Shown here: positions 54,667-64,000 of the stretch, one piece after another
Numbering within the stretch: position 1 is the stretch's first letter
How the letters are laid out: the number at the start of each line of letters is the position of its first letter
Assembly: GCA_026724425.1 (NCBI GenBank)
Contig: JAIUCV010000117.1
Coordinates: forward strand, 1,521,501-1,585,500
From: Erythrophleum ivorense
Taxonomy: Eukaryota; Streptophyta; Magnoliopsida; Fabales; Fabaceae
Direction of reading: 5' to 3'
Length of the DNA stretch: 64,000 nt
Made by a program: the position numbers and the translations under genes
Notes under the pieces: model-generated
The model's database searches: none
What the model saw: only the letters and a program-made list of their open reading frames with translations
What the model was told of the DNA's origin: nothing

Positions 54667-57231
54667 TTATTCTTGTTCACGTCTTGGAAAGTCAATGGTA
54701 TCGTTTGGCAGCTTTGGGCAGTTGTCGACAAAAAAAAATTTCAAGTTTGGAAGTGCCGAAGGATTCGAGCAAATTCTCTTTAATTCAGACAAACTAAACA
54801 GTACAAGGCGTTGTAGCTTCCCAAAGGGAACAGAAAGATGTGGATGCAAATTGCTAATACTCATTCCTTTCTCATTATTGATAATTTCTTCTATGCTTTC
54901 TGCATCAACCACAGTTAGATCCTTGAGATTTTGAGCGAACAACAGCCAAGTCAAGTCCTTTGAACCTTTCAAACAAAATAATTTAACAGAGGAGAGGTGC
55001 TTGAACCCTGGAGAAGTTGTAGATAGAAGCTCTTCTCTTTCCTTGCTTTCCCAATCTATCTTTATCTCTGAGATATTGCACTTATGAATAGCAAGGATTT
55101 GAAGACCCCTAAGAGCTTTCGTGTTTAATATCACAACCTCTGCTGATACATCTTCTATACCTAAACGTTGAATGGTACTCGCCAATCGCTCTACCTCTTG
55201 GATACTTTCCAAAATCAAAGCATCTTTTACGGTTAATGTTAGAATCTTCAATTGCTCTAAGAGTTGTAGCTCTTCCATTAATGTTGCTGCATCAATATAA
55301 ACGCCGGAACAAAATAGTCTCAACACTTGAAGAATTGGGAAGCTTGTTGCTATCCCATCAATGCTTTCAAGTTCATAAGTATCCTCCAGATTCAAGCTTA
55401 TTAGTTTCTTGAAACCAACCGGTAACAATCTTATCGACGTGAATGATAAATCGAGGTATTGCAAGGAGCTCAAGCTGGAAATTTCTCCCGGTAATCCATA
55501 AAGACCTCTGTTCGAAGAAAGATCCAAGACGACAAGGGCTTGCATAAACAGAAAGAATTCACCTGGAATAACCTTCAACTCGTTACCACCGAGTAATAGT
55601 GTTGAAAGGTTGGGGCATTCAAAGGGACAAAAAGATATCTCTTGAATTTGGTTATTCATCAACGAGATCCTTTGCACAACTTTCCAGTTGATGTCATTTG
55701 GGATACATCGTAACTGCACACCGGCTTTGACACACCGTTTTTCTTCTTCTATCCAAAGAGCCATTTCACGTAAAACATCATGCATTTTCACCCTCGGTGT
55801 GACTTCTAAAAAATCCATCGTTATCTCCGTTTCCACCAATAGATGTGCACGAAGTAACGTACCAATTATAGCATGACCGTGGTTGTTACTTCCAGCTTCA
55901 TATCTGTTTCCATTTATAAATCCTTCCCCTATCCAATATTCTATCAACTTTTCCTTGTCGATTTCATAATCTTCAGGGAACAAAGAACAATATAGGAAGC
56001 ACGCTTTGACATTCTCATCCCCTAATCCATCATAACTAAACTTCAAAATGGAAAGAATCTTTTCTTTCATACCTGGAAACTTGTGGCTAGACGTATTGAG
56101 AACTTTGATGTCGTGACGCCATTCGTGTACATCTTCTTTACATGACATGGCTTTGCCAATAACGTTGAGTGCAAGTGGCAAGCCACAACATTTCTCAGCA
56201 ACTTCTCTTGCTAACATGGGAATATCCTCATGGCAATTTAATGTTGTTTCTCCAACTGTGTTTCGAAACAGTTCCCACGCATCCTCAGGTGACAAACAAT
56301 CAACTTTCAGCTCATCATCAGCTTTCATGTCTTTGCAAACTTCCTTTAACCGAGTGGTGAAAACTATCTTGGATTCATTATCTTGAGTTGGAGGTGGAAC
56401 TCCAATCTTGTTCAGATCAACCTCGCTCCATATATCGTCTAACAACAGCACAAATTTCTTTCTGCTCAGCATATTGTATATGGAAGAGGCTTTCTGCTCT
56501 TCCGTTTCTCCTTCCCATTCTTTGTCGACACGTAATCTTCCCAGAATCTGATTCTGAATGTTCTCGTTTTGCAAATCTTTAGAGACCACAACCCATATCA
56601 CAACATCAAATTCGTTCTCGAATTTGTTGTTGATACTAGCTAAGAGGGTGGTTTTGCCAACTCCCCCCATGCCATAGAGACCTAAAGTTCTTCGTTCATC
56701 CTTGATGAGGCTGTTCCATGCCGTTTCAACCATTGATTCCAAACCAATTGTGGTTTGGATATGTTTCTTCACTACCTTAGGTACAAGAGATTTCACCGCG
56801 ACCACTTCAAAAACTCCTTTAGATAGAAGCTCTTTAACAGCTTCCAACTTCTTCAATACTTCCTTTCCATAATTGCAGCTTGATATGCACGTCTTCGAAC
56901 AATATCCAAAAAGACACAATCGTTGAGTTTCAACTGATTCATCCCTTAGCAGATCATTGACCTGAGACTCAATACCTTCAACCCTTGAAAACCATCCTCG
57001 GACTTGAGCAAGCTGCTGCAAACCTTTGTCTTCTTCTTCGGAAACTCTCCTCAACAGATCATCTCGCCTTTCTTTAAGTAGTTGCATAGTTTCTTGCAGA
57101 GCCTCGAGATTAGCCTCCATCATGTAAATGTAATTTCCATCGCCAAATATGCAGCTCAAGGCTCCATTAAACAAGGTCTGATCACAGGCTATCTGTAGTG
57201 GTACTCGTAAAAAGCTATAGGTGCATCCCAT
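54667..57231 (-). CDS. CC-NBS-LRR immune receptor, RPS5-like subclass
   Basis: Single-exon 854-aa receptor. The N-terminus MGCTYS is a potential myristoylation (Gly2) and palmitoylation (Cys3) site, as in RPS5, where acylation fixes the protein at the plasma membrane. A coiled-coil domain follows (residues about 35-150). The NB-ARC domain shows P-loop GMGGVGKTT (187-195), kinase-2 LLLDDIW (262-268), RNBS-B IVFTTR (289-294), GLPLAL (350-355), RNBS-D CFLYCSLFPEDYEI and MHD (483-485). The rest (about 515-850) is leucine-rich repeats ending in the typical PNLKFFFVDNCPKL. The kinase-2 Trp marks the CC class. No frame damage is seen, so it is probably functional; the effector recognised is unknown. 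The region is not conserved with the At5g3766x neighbours I recall, as expected for fast-moving R genes. Confidence 0.93.
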   Translation of the reverse strand: MGCTYSFLRVPLQIACDQTLFNGALSCIFGDGNYIYMMEANLEALQETMQLLKERRDDLLRRVSEEEDKGLQQLAQVRGWFSRVEGIESQVNDLLRDESVETQRLCLFGYCSKTCISSCNYGKEVLKKLEAVKELLSKGVFEVVAVKSLVPKVVKKHIQTTIGLESMVETAWNSLIKDERRTLGLYGMGGVGKTTLLASINNKFENEFDVVIWVVVSKDLQNENIQNQILGRLRVDKEWEGETEEQKASSIYNMLSRKKFVLLLDDIWSEVDLNKIGVPPPTQDNESKIVFTTRLKEVCKDMKADDELKVDCLSPEDAWELFRNTVGETTLNCHEDIPMLAREVAEKCCGLPLALNVIGKAMSCKEDVHEWRHDIKVLNTSSHKFPGMKEKILSILKFSYDGLGDENVKACFLYCSLFPEDYEIDKEKLIEYWIGEGFINGNRYEAGSNNHGHAIIGTLLRAHLLVETEITMDFLEVTPRVKMHDVLREMALWIEEEKRCVKAGVQLRCIPNDINWKVVQRISLMNNQIQEISFCPFECPNLSTLLLGGNELKVIPGEFFLFMQALVVLDLSSNRGLYGLPGEISSLSSLQYLDLSFTSIRLLPVGFKKLISLNLEDTYELESIDGIATSFPILQVLRLFCSGVYIDAATLMEELQLLEQLKILTLTVKDALILESIQEVERLASTIQRLGIEDVSAEVVILNTKALRGLQILAIHKCNISEIKIDWESKEREELLSTTSPGFKHLSSVKLFCLKGSKDLTWLLFAQNLKDLTVVDAESIEEIINNEKGMSISNLHPHLSVPFGKLQRLVLFSLSELKRICSNPSALPNLKFFFVDNCPKLPNDTIDFPRREQE

Positions 57232-57911
57232 CTTTGCTCAAACTTTATCAGAAAAAAAAAAAAAAAAAATTGGTCCAACTTTCAGAAAGATGAAGAAGGA
57301 AGAGAAAGATGAATACAATCGCACCTATCTGACTTTATGATAAAAGAACAATTCAAGACTACAATTTTAATAATATTCTCTCTCTTCAATAATAATTCAG
57401 AACTCGACATGTCTCCCATCTCACTTTTATCTTCGTCGAACCGGCGCTCACGAACAGGGAAGCAATTAGTTTAAATATTGTTTTTTATAAAATCAGGAGA
57501 CCATAATTTTACATTTTTAATCGACGACTTAGATTTAGATATAGTTTATAAAATCATTGATCCTTACGTGTCATGAACTTAAATGTGTAATCTAAACGAT
57601 CGCATGTGTAGCCTCTGTCTTTGTGTGATGACATGTCTGGAGATTATGGTCTGAAGCAATAATATGTCTGTAGAGTTCATGCTCAAAATGGCTGGTTATG
57701 GTTTGTTGTTGTGTGAATGAGAAAGTACATCAATGCCTTGTGGAGAGACTTAAGAAAAAAGCGGACTCTGTTGTGAAACTGAGTTATTGTATTACTTTAG
57801 AAAAACAGAGGACTTTGTCAGAAACAGAGTTGCAAGAATCTGAAGAAAGTAAGAAACCAAACCAATGTCAGTTGGTTTGTTGGCGAAACCGTACTATTGT
57901 TCGAACTTTAA
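57232..57911. other. Spacer between the NBS-LRR gene and the decarboxylase pseudogene
   Basis: 680 bases with an A-run next to the NBS-LRR start, its promoter, and the 3' region of the pseudogene. The small plus-strand ORF at 57698-57931 has no domain. Confidence 0.45.
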
Positions 57912-59654
57912 TTACTTGTGAAACAATTTAGATGCTTCTTCCTGAATAACCTTCCATGCGTCCTTCACGTGCTTCTCCTTCGTCAATGTCGCTCCTATGG
58001 CGCAACGTAGTACGATTTTTCCCGACAAAGCCTGTTTCCCACTCAAAGCCATACATATATTTATATCTTAATTAACAACATTATTATTATCAAACAAGAA
58101 GAGACAAGAGAAAAGTAGAGAAAGGTCACACTCATAGTGTGAGAAATGAAGAGTTTGCCTGAGGAATTCACTGCCTCTAGGAGCTCGCGGTTACGGTTAT
58201 TACACTTCTTTTCATCGTTATACGTAGGAACGATACGGAAACAGACGAGAGAAAAGATCCGAGGAGTGATCACCTGAAAATTAACATAGAAGAATGTTTT
58301 TATATTATGTTCAAAAAAAAAAACAATGTTTTTATATCTTCTTGTCAAGAATCTTCCTCTACAAAGTTTTAGAGATTTTTAGATTTACGTCGAAGTTAGG
58401 ATCTTGAGAGACAAGTTGTTCGAAATCTTTAGCAAGTTCGATATGGTTTCTTATATAGTTCCTCAAGGTCTCAGATCCATAGAGCCTTAAAACCATCCAT
58501 AGTTTCAATGATCTGTCATAAAACATAAACAAAACAAACAAAATAACTCAGATTGTATATATATGCAAATGCTCTTATAAAAGTTTAAATTGAATTCCCG
58601 CAAAAAAAAAGCAAAGAACCTGAATCTTCGTCCGAGAGGGACTTGCCAGTCTTTGTAATCAACAACCAAGTTTGCCTGAGAGGCCTGGCAAAACAAAAAA
58701 AATGGTGGATAAATCTAATGGATTCGTATAAGAAGAAAGATTGCGATTTTTTTTCGGGAGCACAAAATCTTTCTTACCTTGTTTTTGAGATACTCTAGAT
58801 TTGTTGAAAGAGCTTGAGTGAGAGAATCTTGATCTGTTTTTCAAATTTCAACAAATTTATTATATACATGAAGAATAGTGAGATTTAAAAGATTGAGTTA
58901 TATAGTGAAATATATATATATACCTTGACCCAAAGTAGGGAACAATCGAAATTAGTGAGGAACCATTTGTGAGCATTCATGTTAAAAGAGTCTGCAGTTT
59001 CTACACCATCAATGTATTGTCGATACTCTGGACATATACAAGCACTTCCCGCATACGCTGCATCCACGTGAACCCACATCTCATTGCTCTGAGAATGCAT
59101 GAGGAATCAGTGAAATATATATAGCATCAGATAGTTTCTTGAATTCTCTATCAGAAGTTTGAATTTAATAACCTTAGCGATCTTCCCCAATGCAGCTAAT
59201 GGATCAACTGCTGTTGAAGAAGTGGTTCCAACCTGTCAACAGCAAATCTATATATATATATATAAAGTTGGATCTCATGCTTCAAGAGGTAAGTAAAGAA
59301 GAGGCTAGTGCTTACATTAGCACATAAGAAGAATGGAATCAATCCAGCTTCAAGATCCTTAGAAACAGCTTCTTGAAGCAATTCTGGACGAAGAGCATAA
59401 TTAGTAGAAGAATCCGTTCTCAGCACCCTGAAATTCCCTGGATGGATTCCAGCTATCTGTCAACAACAAAACATATTTAGTTTTTTTTTTTTTTTTTTTT
59501 TACAAAACTTTTATTCAATCAAATTATTCTGCAATTTTCTTACCTGGCAAGCTTTCTGCAAAGCTGAATGTGTCTGGTCAGAGGAGTAGACAACGAGCTT
59601 CTCAAGCGCTTTTTTGCCAACACTTCTTAAAACATTATCACGAGCAGCAATAAG
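57912..59654 (-). pseudogene. Aromatic amino acid decarboxylase / aromatic aldehyde synthase-like gene, 3' half, disrupted
   Basis: Nine exons of a PLP-dependent group II decarboxylase: 59654-59544, 59456-59316, 59232-59173, 59088-58924, 58833-58778, 58684-58620, 58512-58389, 58273-58136, 58031-57912. The PLP lysine is in FNMNAHKWFLTNFD. The sequence is close to the A. thaliana At2g20340 protein as I recall it, so this is probably a transposed duplicate. Three lesions: Copia-3 is inserted in the first exon shown; the exon at 58833 lacks one base after its acceptor (AG|ATCAAG where AG|GATCAAG is needed), shifting the frame; and the donor after the 58136 exon reads ATGAGT instead of GTGAGT. The catalytic-loop residue is Tyr (NLEYLKNK), the decarboxylase state. 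The N-terminal half must lie beyond the window. Confidence 0.9.
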
Positions 59655-59994
59655 TGTGAGTAAGAGTGTCAAAGCCCAAGGAGAGATTATCAGGACCCAA
59701 GGAGAAGTGAAGGCCCAGACTGCTGTGGTACACAACAGGACAAAACCTGCAAAAGAAGTTACGGCAAAGGAGGAGATACTCATCTTTAACAGTTTTGGAT
59801 CCTTATCTTCTACAGCTATTGATTGAGCTAATGACAGCTGTAGCTTTGATCCATTGTAGCTTATAGCCGTTAGATTAGTAAAGTTCTAGAGAGTTCTTGG
59901 AAAGCTTATATAATAAGCTCTTTGTACATTTTCTGAAGTATTGAATAAGAAGTTATTTTACAGTCAAATTACTCTGTTTTTCTTGTTCTCTTCA
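59655..59994 (+). repeat. Copia-3 5' LTR
   Basis: 340 bases. The left edge is fixed by the break in decarboxylase coding sequence, the right edge by the primer binding site. A TATATAATAAG box at about 59907-59917 is the likely promoter, with TTGTACATTT just after it. The chance minus-strand ORF crossing the edge (MSISSFAVTS...) is not a gene. Confidence 0.88.
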
Positions 59995-60028
59995 TGGTAT
60001 CAGAGCCATTCAAGCTCTAACAGGCGCA

Positions 60029-63000
60029 ATGGCTGATCCAGTCTCTCCTTATCCGTTTCCGAGCAATGTTCATGTCGTGAGCTCCGTCACTCTCAAGCTT
60101 ACCGACTCCAACTATTTACTCTGGAAGACTCAGTTCGAGTCCTTGCTATCAAGTCAGAAGCTTAGCGGCTTCATTAATGGCACGGTTGCAGCTCCTTCGG
60201 CGTCTCACACGGTCGTCGTTGATGGTGTCCCCATCATTGAGCCGAATCCCTTGTATGAAGCTTGGTTTTGTACTGATCAACTTGTCCGTTCGTGGTTGTT
60301 CGGCACTCTGTCCGAGGAAGTCCTCGGTGTGGTTCACAATCTCTCCACATCACGAGAGATCTGGCTTGGTTTAGCGGCCAACTTCAACCAAAGCTCCCTT
60401 GCTCGTGAGTTTGGTCTCCGGCGTAGTCTTCAGATTCTCACCAAGAAAGGCAAAACCTTGACGGCTTATTGCAGAGAGCTCAAAACGATTTGTGATGCCC
60501 TGGCTTCTATTGGTAAGCCGGTTGACGAATCTATGAAAATTTTTGGCTTTTTGAATGGCTTGGGTAGGGAATATGATCCAATATCTATGGGCATTCAGAG
60601 AGACCTGTCCAAACAGCATCCACCTTCGTTCAACGATGTTGTCACAGAAATCCAGGCATATGACTGCAAGCTTCAGTCCTATGAGGTGGAAGACTCAAGC
60701 ACCACGCCTCTAGTGTTTAACACACAAACTGCGGACCACAACATATCTTACAAGGACGCCACTCCAGCCTACAATCCTAACAACCGAGGTTTCCGAGGTC
60801 GATACGGTCAGAACAGAGGTCGTGGTGGCTACACCTCTCGAGGACGGGGATTCTCTCAGCATCAGACAACTCCCAACAACAACGGAGAACGTCCAGTGTG
60901 TCAAATTTGTGGGAGAGTCGGACACATCGCTCCGAAGTGTTACAATCGGTATGACAACAAGTATCAAGGACAGGAAACCCAACCTGCGTTCTCTGCTTTG
61001 CAAACGGCTGATGTTACTGGGAAGGAATGGTATCCCGATTCAGGTGCTTCCGCTCACATTACTGCAACCAGGGATAATCTTCAGACCTCACGACAGTATG
61101 AGGGCAACGACACAATCATGGTTGCAGATGGAACGTTTCTTCCAATCACTCATGTTGGTTCAGCCAACATAACCTCAACTGCAGGTAATATAACTCTGAA
61201 AGAGGTCTTAGTCTGTCCAGAAATACAAAAATCTCTTCTGTCTGTGTCGAAATTATGTGATGATCACCCATGTGGGGTGTGGTTTGATGCTAATAAAGTC
61301 TGTGTGGTTGATATAAAGGCTCAGAAAGTGGTAGCAAAGGGGCCTCGGGTTAAAGGCCTCTACACGTTGGAGAATCAGGAGTTGGTGGCTCTCTATTCAA
61401 CTCGACAGTGTGTGGCAACAGAAGACACTTGGCATCACAGATTGGGACACTCTAACTTCAGGATTCTCCAACAACTTCAAAGCAGCAAGGCGATAGTAAT
61501 CAATAAGAGCAGAACAAGCCTCATTTGTGAGCCTTGCCAAATGGGGAAAAGTAGCAGATTACAGTTTATTTCTTCTCCTTCTAGAGTTCTAGGACCCTTA
61601 GATCGTGTTCACTGTGATCTTTGGGGTCCTTCTCCTATTGTATCACATTTGGAATTCAAATATTATGCAGTTTTCATAGATGATTTCTCAAGATTCTCTT
61701 GGTTCTATCCGTTGAAAGCGAAATCAGAGTTTTATTCAGTGTTCACTGCATTTCAAAAGCTTGTAGAAACACAGTTTGGGACAAAAATCAAGGTCTTTCA
61801 GAGTGATGGTGGAGGAGAGTTTATGAACCACAAACTTCGAAGCCATTTTGTTGAATGTGGGATCAAACATCTCGTCTCTTGTCCGTACACACCTCAACAG
61901 AATGGTTTGGCTGAAAGAAAGCACCGACATTTGGTGGAGCTTGGATTGTCGATGCTCTTCCACAGTAATACACCCCTGAGCTACTGGGTTGAGGCTTTCT
62001 TTTCAGCAAACTTTATCTGCAATCTTCTTCCTATGGCTGTTTTGGAGAATTATAGCCCCTTTGAGGTTCTGTTTAAGGAGAAACCCAACTACTCGATGCT
62101 ACGAGTCTTTGGCTCCGCGTGCTATCCTTACTTAAGGCCACTTTCAGATCACAAATTCGAGCCGAGGTCACTGCAATGTGTGTTTGTGGGTTATAGTTCA
62201 CAGTATAAAGGCTATCGGTGCCTCCATCCTCCGACTGGGAAGATCTATGTCTGCCGGCATGTTGTTTTTGATGAAGAGTGCTTCCCCTACAAGACACAAT
62301 ATGAGTCCTTGGTTCCTCGCTACCACAGCAAGCTCCTGAAAGCTTGGCAAGCTTCAACAGTGCCCCATGTCCCAGAGCAGAGAACGGAGACACAAATTTC
62401 AAGAGCCCTACCAGCTCAGCCACAACCAACACCTCTGGTGGCTGTTGATAACAATCATGAATTGGCAGGAGAAGGTGAGCCCGCTGATGATACTCATTCT
62501 GACGCAGAATCAGCCGATGGAGCTCCAGTGGAGAATACTCATCCAATGACGACTAGAGCTAAAGCAGGGATACACAAGCCTAATACACGCTATGTGCTTC
62601 TAGCCTCCAAATTCACTCCACCAACACCTAAGTCGATAACAGAGGCAATGAAGCATCCAGGTTGGAATCTTGCTGTGATGGATGAAATCAACAGGATACA
62701 CATGTTACACACTTGGACGTTGGTTCCACAAACCGAAGATATGAATGTTGTGAGCAACAAATGGGTTTTCACACCTAAAATGAAGCCAAGTGGGGAACTA
62801 AACAAATTGAAGGCTCGGCTAGTGGCTAAAGGGTTTGAGCAAGAAGAAGGTTTGGATTATCTCGAAACTTTCAGTCCTGTAGTACGTACTGCAACTATTC
62901 GAATGATCCTAGATGTCGCAACTGCGAAAGAATGGCCTATCAAGCAGCTAGATGTCTCAAACGCGTTTCTCCATGGAGAGTTGAAGGAGCCTGTTTTCAT

Positions 63001-64000
63001 GTACCAACCTGTGGGATTTGAAGACAAAGAGAAACCAAATCACATATGCAAGTTGACCAAAGCGTTATATGGGCTTAAACAAGCACCTCGGGCGTGGTTC
63101 GATACATTCAGTAACTTTATTATCGATTATGGGTTCAAGTGCAGTAAAGCTGATCCTTCTTTGTTCACTTACTACAACAATGGGAGGTCGATGGCTCTGC
63201 TTTTGTATGTTGATGATATGTTGCTGACAGGAAGTGATCAAACTCTGCTACAAAATCTTCTTTCATGTCTCAACAAAAGATTCTCCATGAAAGATCTTGG
63301 TAAGCCGCACTACTTCCTTGGTGTAGAAATAGAGTCTTATGTTGGAGGAATGTTCTTGCATCAAACGGCCTATGCGGAAGATATTCTGCACCAAGCTTCT
63401 ATGTCTGACTGCAACCCAATGCCTACGCCACTACCTTTACAACTTGAGGATATCAGCCCAGAACCGTTTCCGGAACCAACATACTTTCGTAGTCTTGCCG
63501 GCAAACTGCAATACTTAACCATCACTCGTCCTGACATTCAGTTTGCTGTAAACTTTGTGTGCCAAAGAATGCACTCACCGACGGTGTCCGATTTCAACCT
63601 TCTCAAGCGTATCCTGAGGTACATCAAAGGAACTATAAACATGGGTCTGCATATCAGGAAGGACAAGAAGCTGGTTCTTCATGCGTACTGTGATAGTGAC
63701 TATGCTGGTTGTAAAGACACAAGGCGTTCGACGTCGGGTTTCTGCACTCTGTTGGGATCTAACTTGATCTCGTGGTCGGCCAAGCGACAACAAACGGTCT
63801 CGAAGTCCTCCACGGAGGCTGAATACAGAGCCTTAACGGCTACAGCTCAGGAAATCACCTGGCTGTCCTTTCTTCTCAGAGATCTGGGCATTGCACAAGA
63901 ACAGGCTACAGTGTTGAGATGTGATAATCTCTCTGCAGTTTATCTAAGCACAAACCCTGCCTTACACAGCAGGTCAAAACACTTTGACACGGACTACCAC
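60029..64000 (+). CDS. Copia-3 gag-pol polyprotein (open to window end)
   Basis: Starts MADPVSPYPFPSNVHV and continues for 1324 codons without a stop to the window edge. Order: gag (NYLLWKTQFESLLSS; LAANFNQSSLAREFGL), RGG-like segment, zinc knuckle (CQICGRVGHIAPKC), protease (WYPDSGASAHIT), integrase (WHHRLGHSN; DGGGEF; YTPQQNGLAERKHRH), reverse transcriptase (ALYGLKQAPRAW; YVDDMLLTG) and RNase H (SSTEAEYRALTA). The last visible codons (HSRSKHFDTDYH) are near the usual C-terminus, so about 60-100 residues are missing outside. All catalytic motifs are intact, so this could be an autonomous copy. Confidence 0.93.
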   Translation, partial: MADPVSPYPFPSNVHVVSSVTLKLTDSNYLLWKTQFESLLSSQKLSGFINGTVAAPSASHTVVVDGVPIIEPNPLYEAWFCTDQLVRSWLFGTLSEEVLGVVHNLSTSREIWLGLAANFNQSSLAREFGLRRSLQILTKKGKTLTAYCRELKTICDALASIGKPVDESMKIFGFLNGLGREYDPISMGIQRDLSKQHPPSFNDVVTEIQAYDCKLQSYEVEDSSTTPLVFNTQTADHNISYKDATPAYNPNNRGFRGRYGQNRGRGGYTSRGRGFSQHQTTPNNNGERPVCQICGRVGHIAPKCYNRYDNKYQGQETQPAFSALQTADVTGKEWYPDSGASAHITATRDNLQTSRQYEGNDTIMVADGTFLPITHVGSANITSTAGNITLKEVLVCPEIQKSLLSVSKLCDDHPCGVWFDANKVCVVDIKAQKVVAKGPRVKGLYTLENQELVALYSTRQCVATEDTWHHRLGHSNFRILQQLQSSKAIVINKSRTSLICEPCQMGKSSRLQFISSPSRVLGPLDRVHCDLWGPSPIVSHLEFKYYAVFIDDFSRFSWFYPLKAKSEFYSVFTAFQKLVETQFGTKIKVFQSDGGGEFMNHKLRSHFVECGIKHLVSCPYTPQQNGLAERKHRHLVELGLSMLFHSNTPLSYWVEAFFSANFICNLLPMAVLENYSPFEVLFKEKPNYSMLRVFGSACYPYLRPLSDHKFEPRSLQCVFVGYSSQYKGYRCLHPPTGKIYVCRHVVFDEECFPYKTQYESLVPRYHSKLLKAWQASTVPHVPEQRTETQISRALPAQPQPTPLVAVDNNHELAGEGEPADDTHSDAESADGAPVENTHPMTTRAKAGIHKPNTRYVLLASKFTPPTPKSITEAMKHPGWNLAVMDEINRIHMLHTWTLVPQTEDMNVVSNKWVFTPKMKPSGELNKLKARLVAKGFEQEEGLDYLETFSPVVRTATIRMILDVATAKEWPIKQLDVSNAFLHGELKEPVFMYQPVGFEDKEKPNHICKLTKALYGLKQAPRAWFDTFSNFIIDYGFKCSKADPSLFTYYNNGRSMALLLYVDDMLLTGSDQTLLQNLLSCLNKRFSMKDLGKPHYFLGVEIESYVGGMFLHQTAYAEDILHQASMSDCNPMPTPLPLQLEDISPEPFPEPTYFRSLAGKLQYLTITRPDIQFAVNFVCQRMHSPTVSDFNLLKRILRYIKGTINMGLHIRKDKKLVLHAYCDSDYAGCKDTRRSTSGFCTLLGSNLISWSAKRQQTVSKSSTEAEYRALTATAQEITWLSFLLRDLGIAQEQATVLRCDNLSAVYLSTNPALHSRSKHFDTDYH

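Larger units (their letters stand above)
59655..64000 (+). mobile_element. Ty1/Copia retrotransposon 3 (5' part, runs off window)
   Basis: Inserted in a decarboxylase exon; ATAAG (59650-59654) is the left copy of the expected 5-base target duplication. The 340-base 5' LTR (59655-59994, TGTGAGTAAG...TTCA) is followed directly by the tRNA-Met primer site TGGTATCAGAGCC (59995-60007). The polyprotein frame then stays open to the last base of the window. The 3' LTR, polypurine tract and right target duplication are outside. It differs in sequence from Copia-1 and Copia-2 and belongs to another lineage. Confidence 0.93.

Noticed and set aside
57698..57931. 77-aa plus-strand ORF
   Set aside because: Overlaps the last exon of the decarboxylase pseudogene on the other strand and has no recognisable domain.
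59511..59783. 90-aa minus-strand ORF with an apparent membrane segment
   Set aside because: A chance fusion of a decarboxylase exon (up to 59654) with antisense Copia-3 LTR; the hydrophobic part is LTR sequence.

Overview
The window is nuclear DNA from a crucifer closely related to Arabidopsis thaliana; a TE-rich relative such as A. lyrata or A. halleri would fit, but the species is inferred. Host genes have short GT-AG introns and encode proteins close to those I recall from A. thaliana. From left to right they follow descending A. thaliana chromosome 5 numbers: CML24/TCH2 (At5g37770), CAR1 (At5g37740), ALY4 (At5g37720), a class-3 lipase-like gene (At5g37710), a GDSL lipase (At5g37690), ARLA1A (At5g37680), HSP15.7 (At5g37670) and PDLP7 (At5g37660). 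Orthology is from memory of these proteins; no search was run. Layout: 1-3.0 kb CML24 and CAR1; 3.84-8.61 kb a minus-strand Copia element with near-identical LTRs but a broken polyprotein; 9.22-13.84 kb a complete PIF/Harbinger transposon with intact DDE transposase and Myb-like ORFs that also carries a C2H2/EAR-motif gene; 14.4-15.2 kb a DUF7054-type gene; 14.87-20.71 kb a direct tandem duplication that makes two copies of an 8-cysteine defensin-like gene, the second copy holding a non-autonomous Harbinger-type insertion absent from the first; 21.5-26.5 kb ALY4 and the lipase-like gene, convergent; 28.4-31.1 kb the GDSL gene; 31.3-35.6 kb a chimera of a miniature (TRIM-like) retroelement and a 5'-truncated Copia element; 36.6-41.7 kb ARLA1A, a U4 snRNA gene with its own promoter and 3' box, HSP15.7 and PDLP7; 42.6-51.7 kb a LINE remnant split by a Gypsy element with near-identical 1.6-kb LTRs, a decayed pol and arrays of palindromes; 52.4-53.8 kb a small secreted Cys-rich peptide gene whose 3' part is triplicated (3 x 197 bp) and merges into a Helitron 3' end; 54.7-57.2 kb a single-exon RPS5-like CC-NBS-LRR gene; 57.9-59.65 kb the 3' half of an aromatic amino acid decarboxylase/aldehyde synthase pseudogene, cut by a young Copia element whose reading frame stays open to the window edge. 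Most host genes are housekeeping or signalling genes (calcium sensing, ABA/membrane C2 protein, mRNA export, lysosomal-type small GTPase, peroxisomal chaperone, plasmodesmal receptor-like protein) and are not functionally linked; the order is ancestral synteny expanded by transposons. The region right of PDLP7 (LINE, Gypsy, Helitron, NBS-LRR, decarboxylase pseudogene) looks like a fast-changing accessory block.
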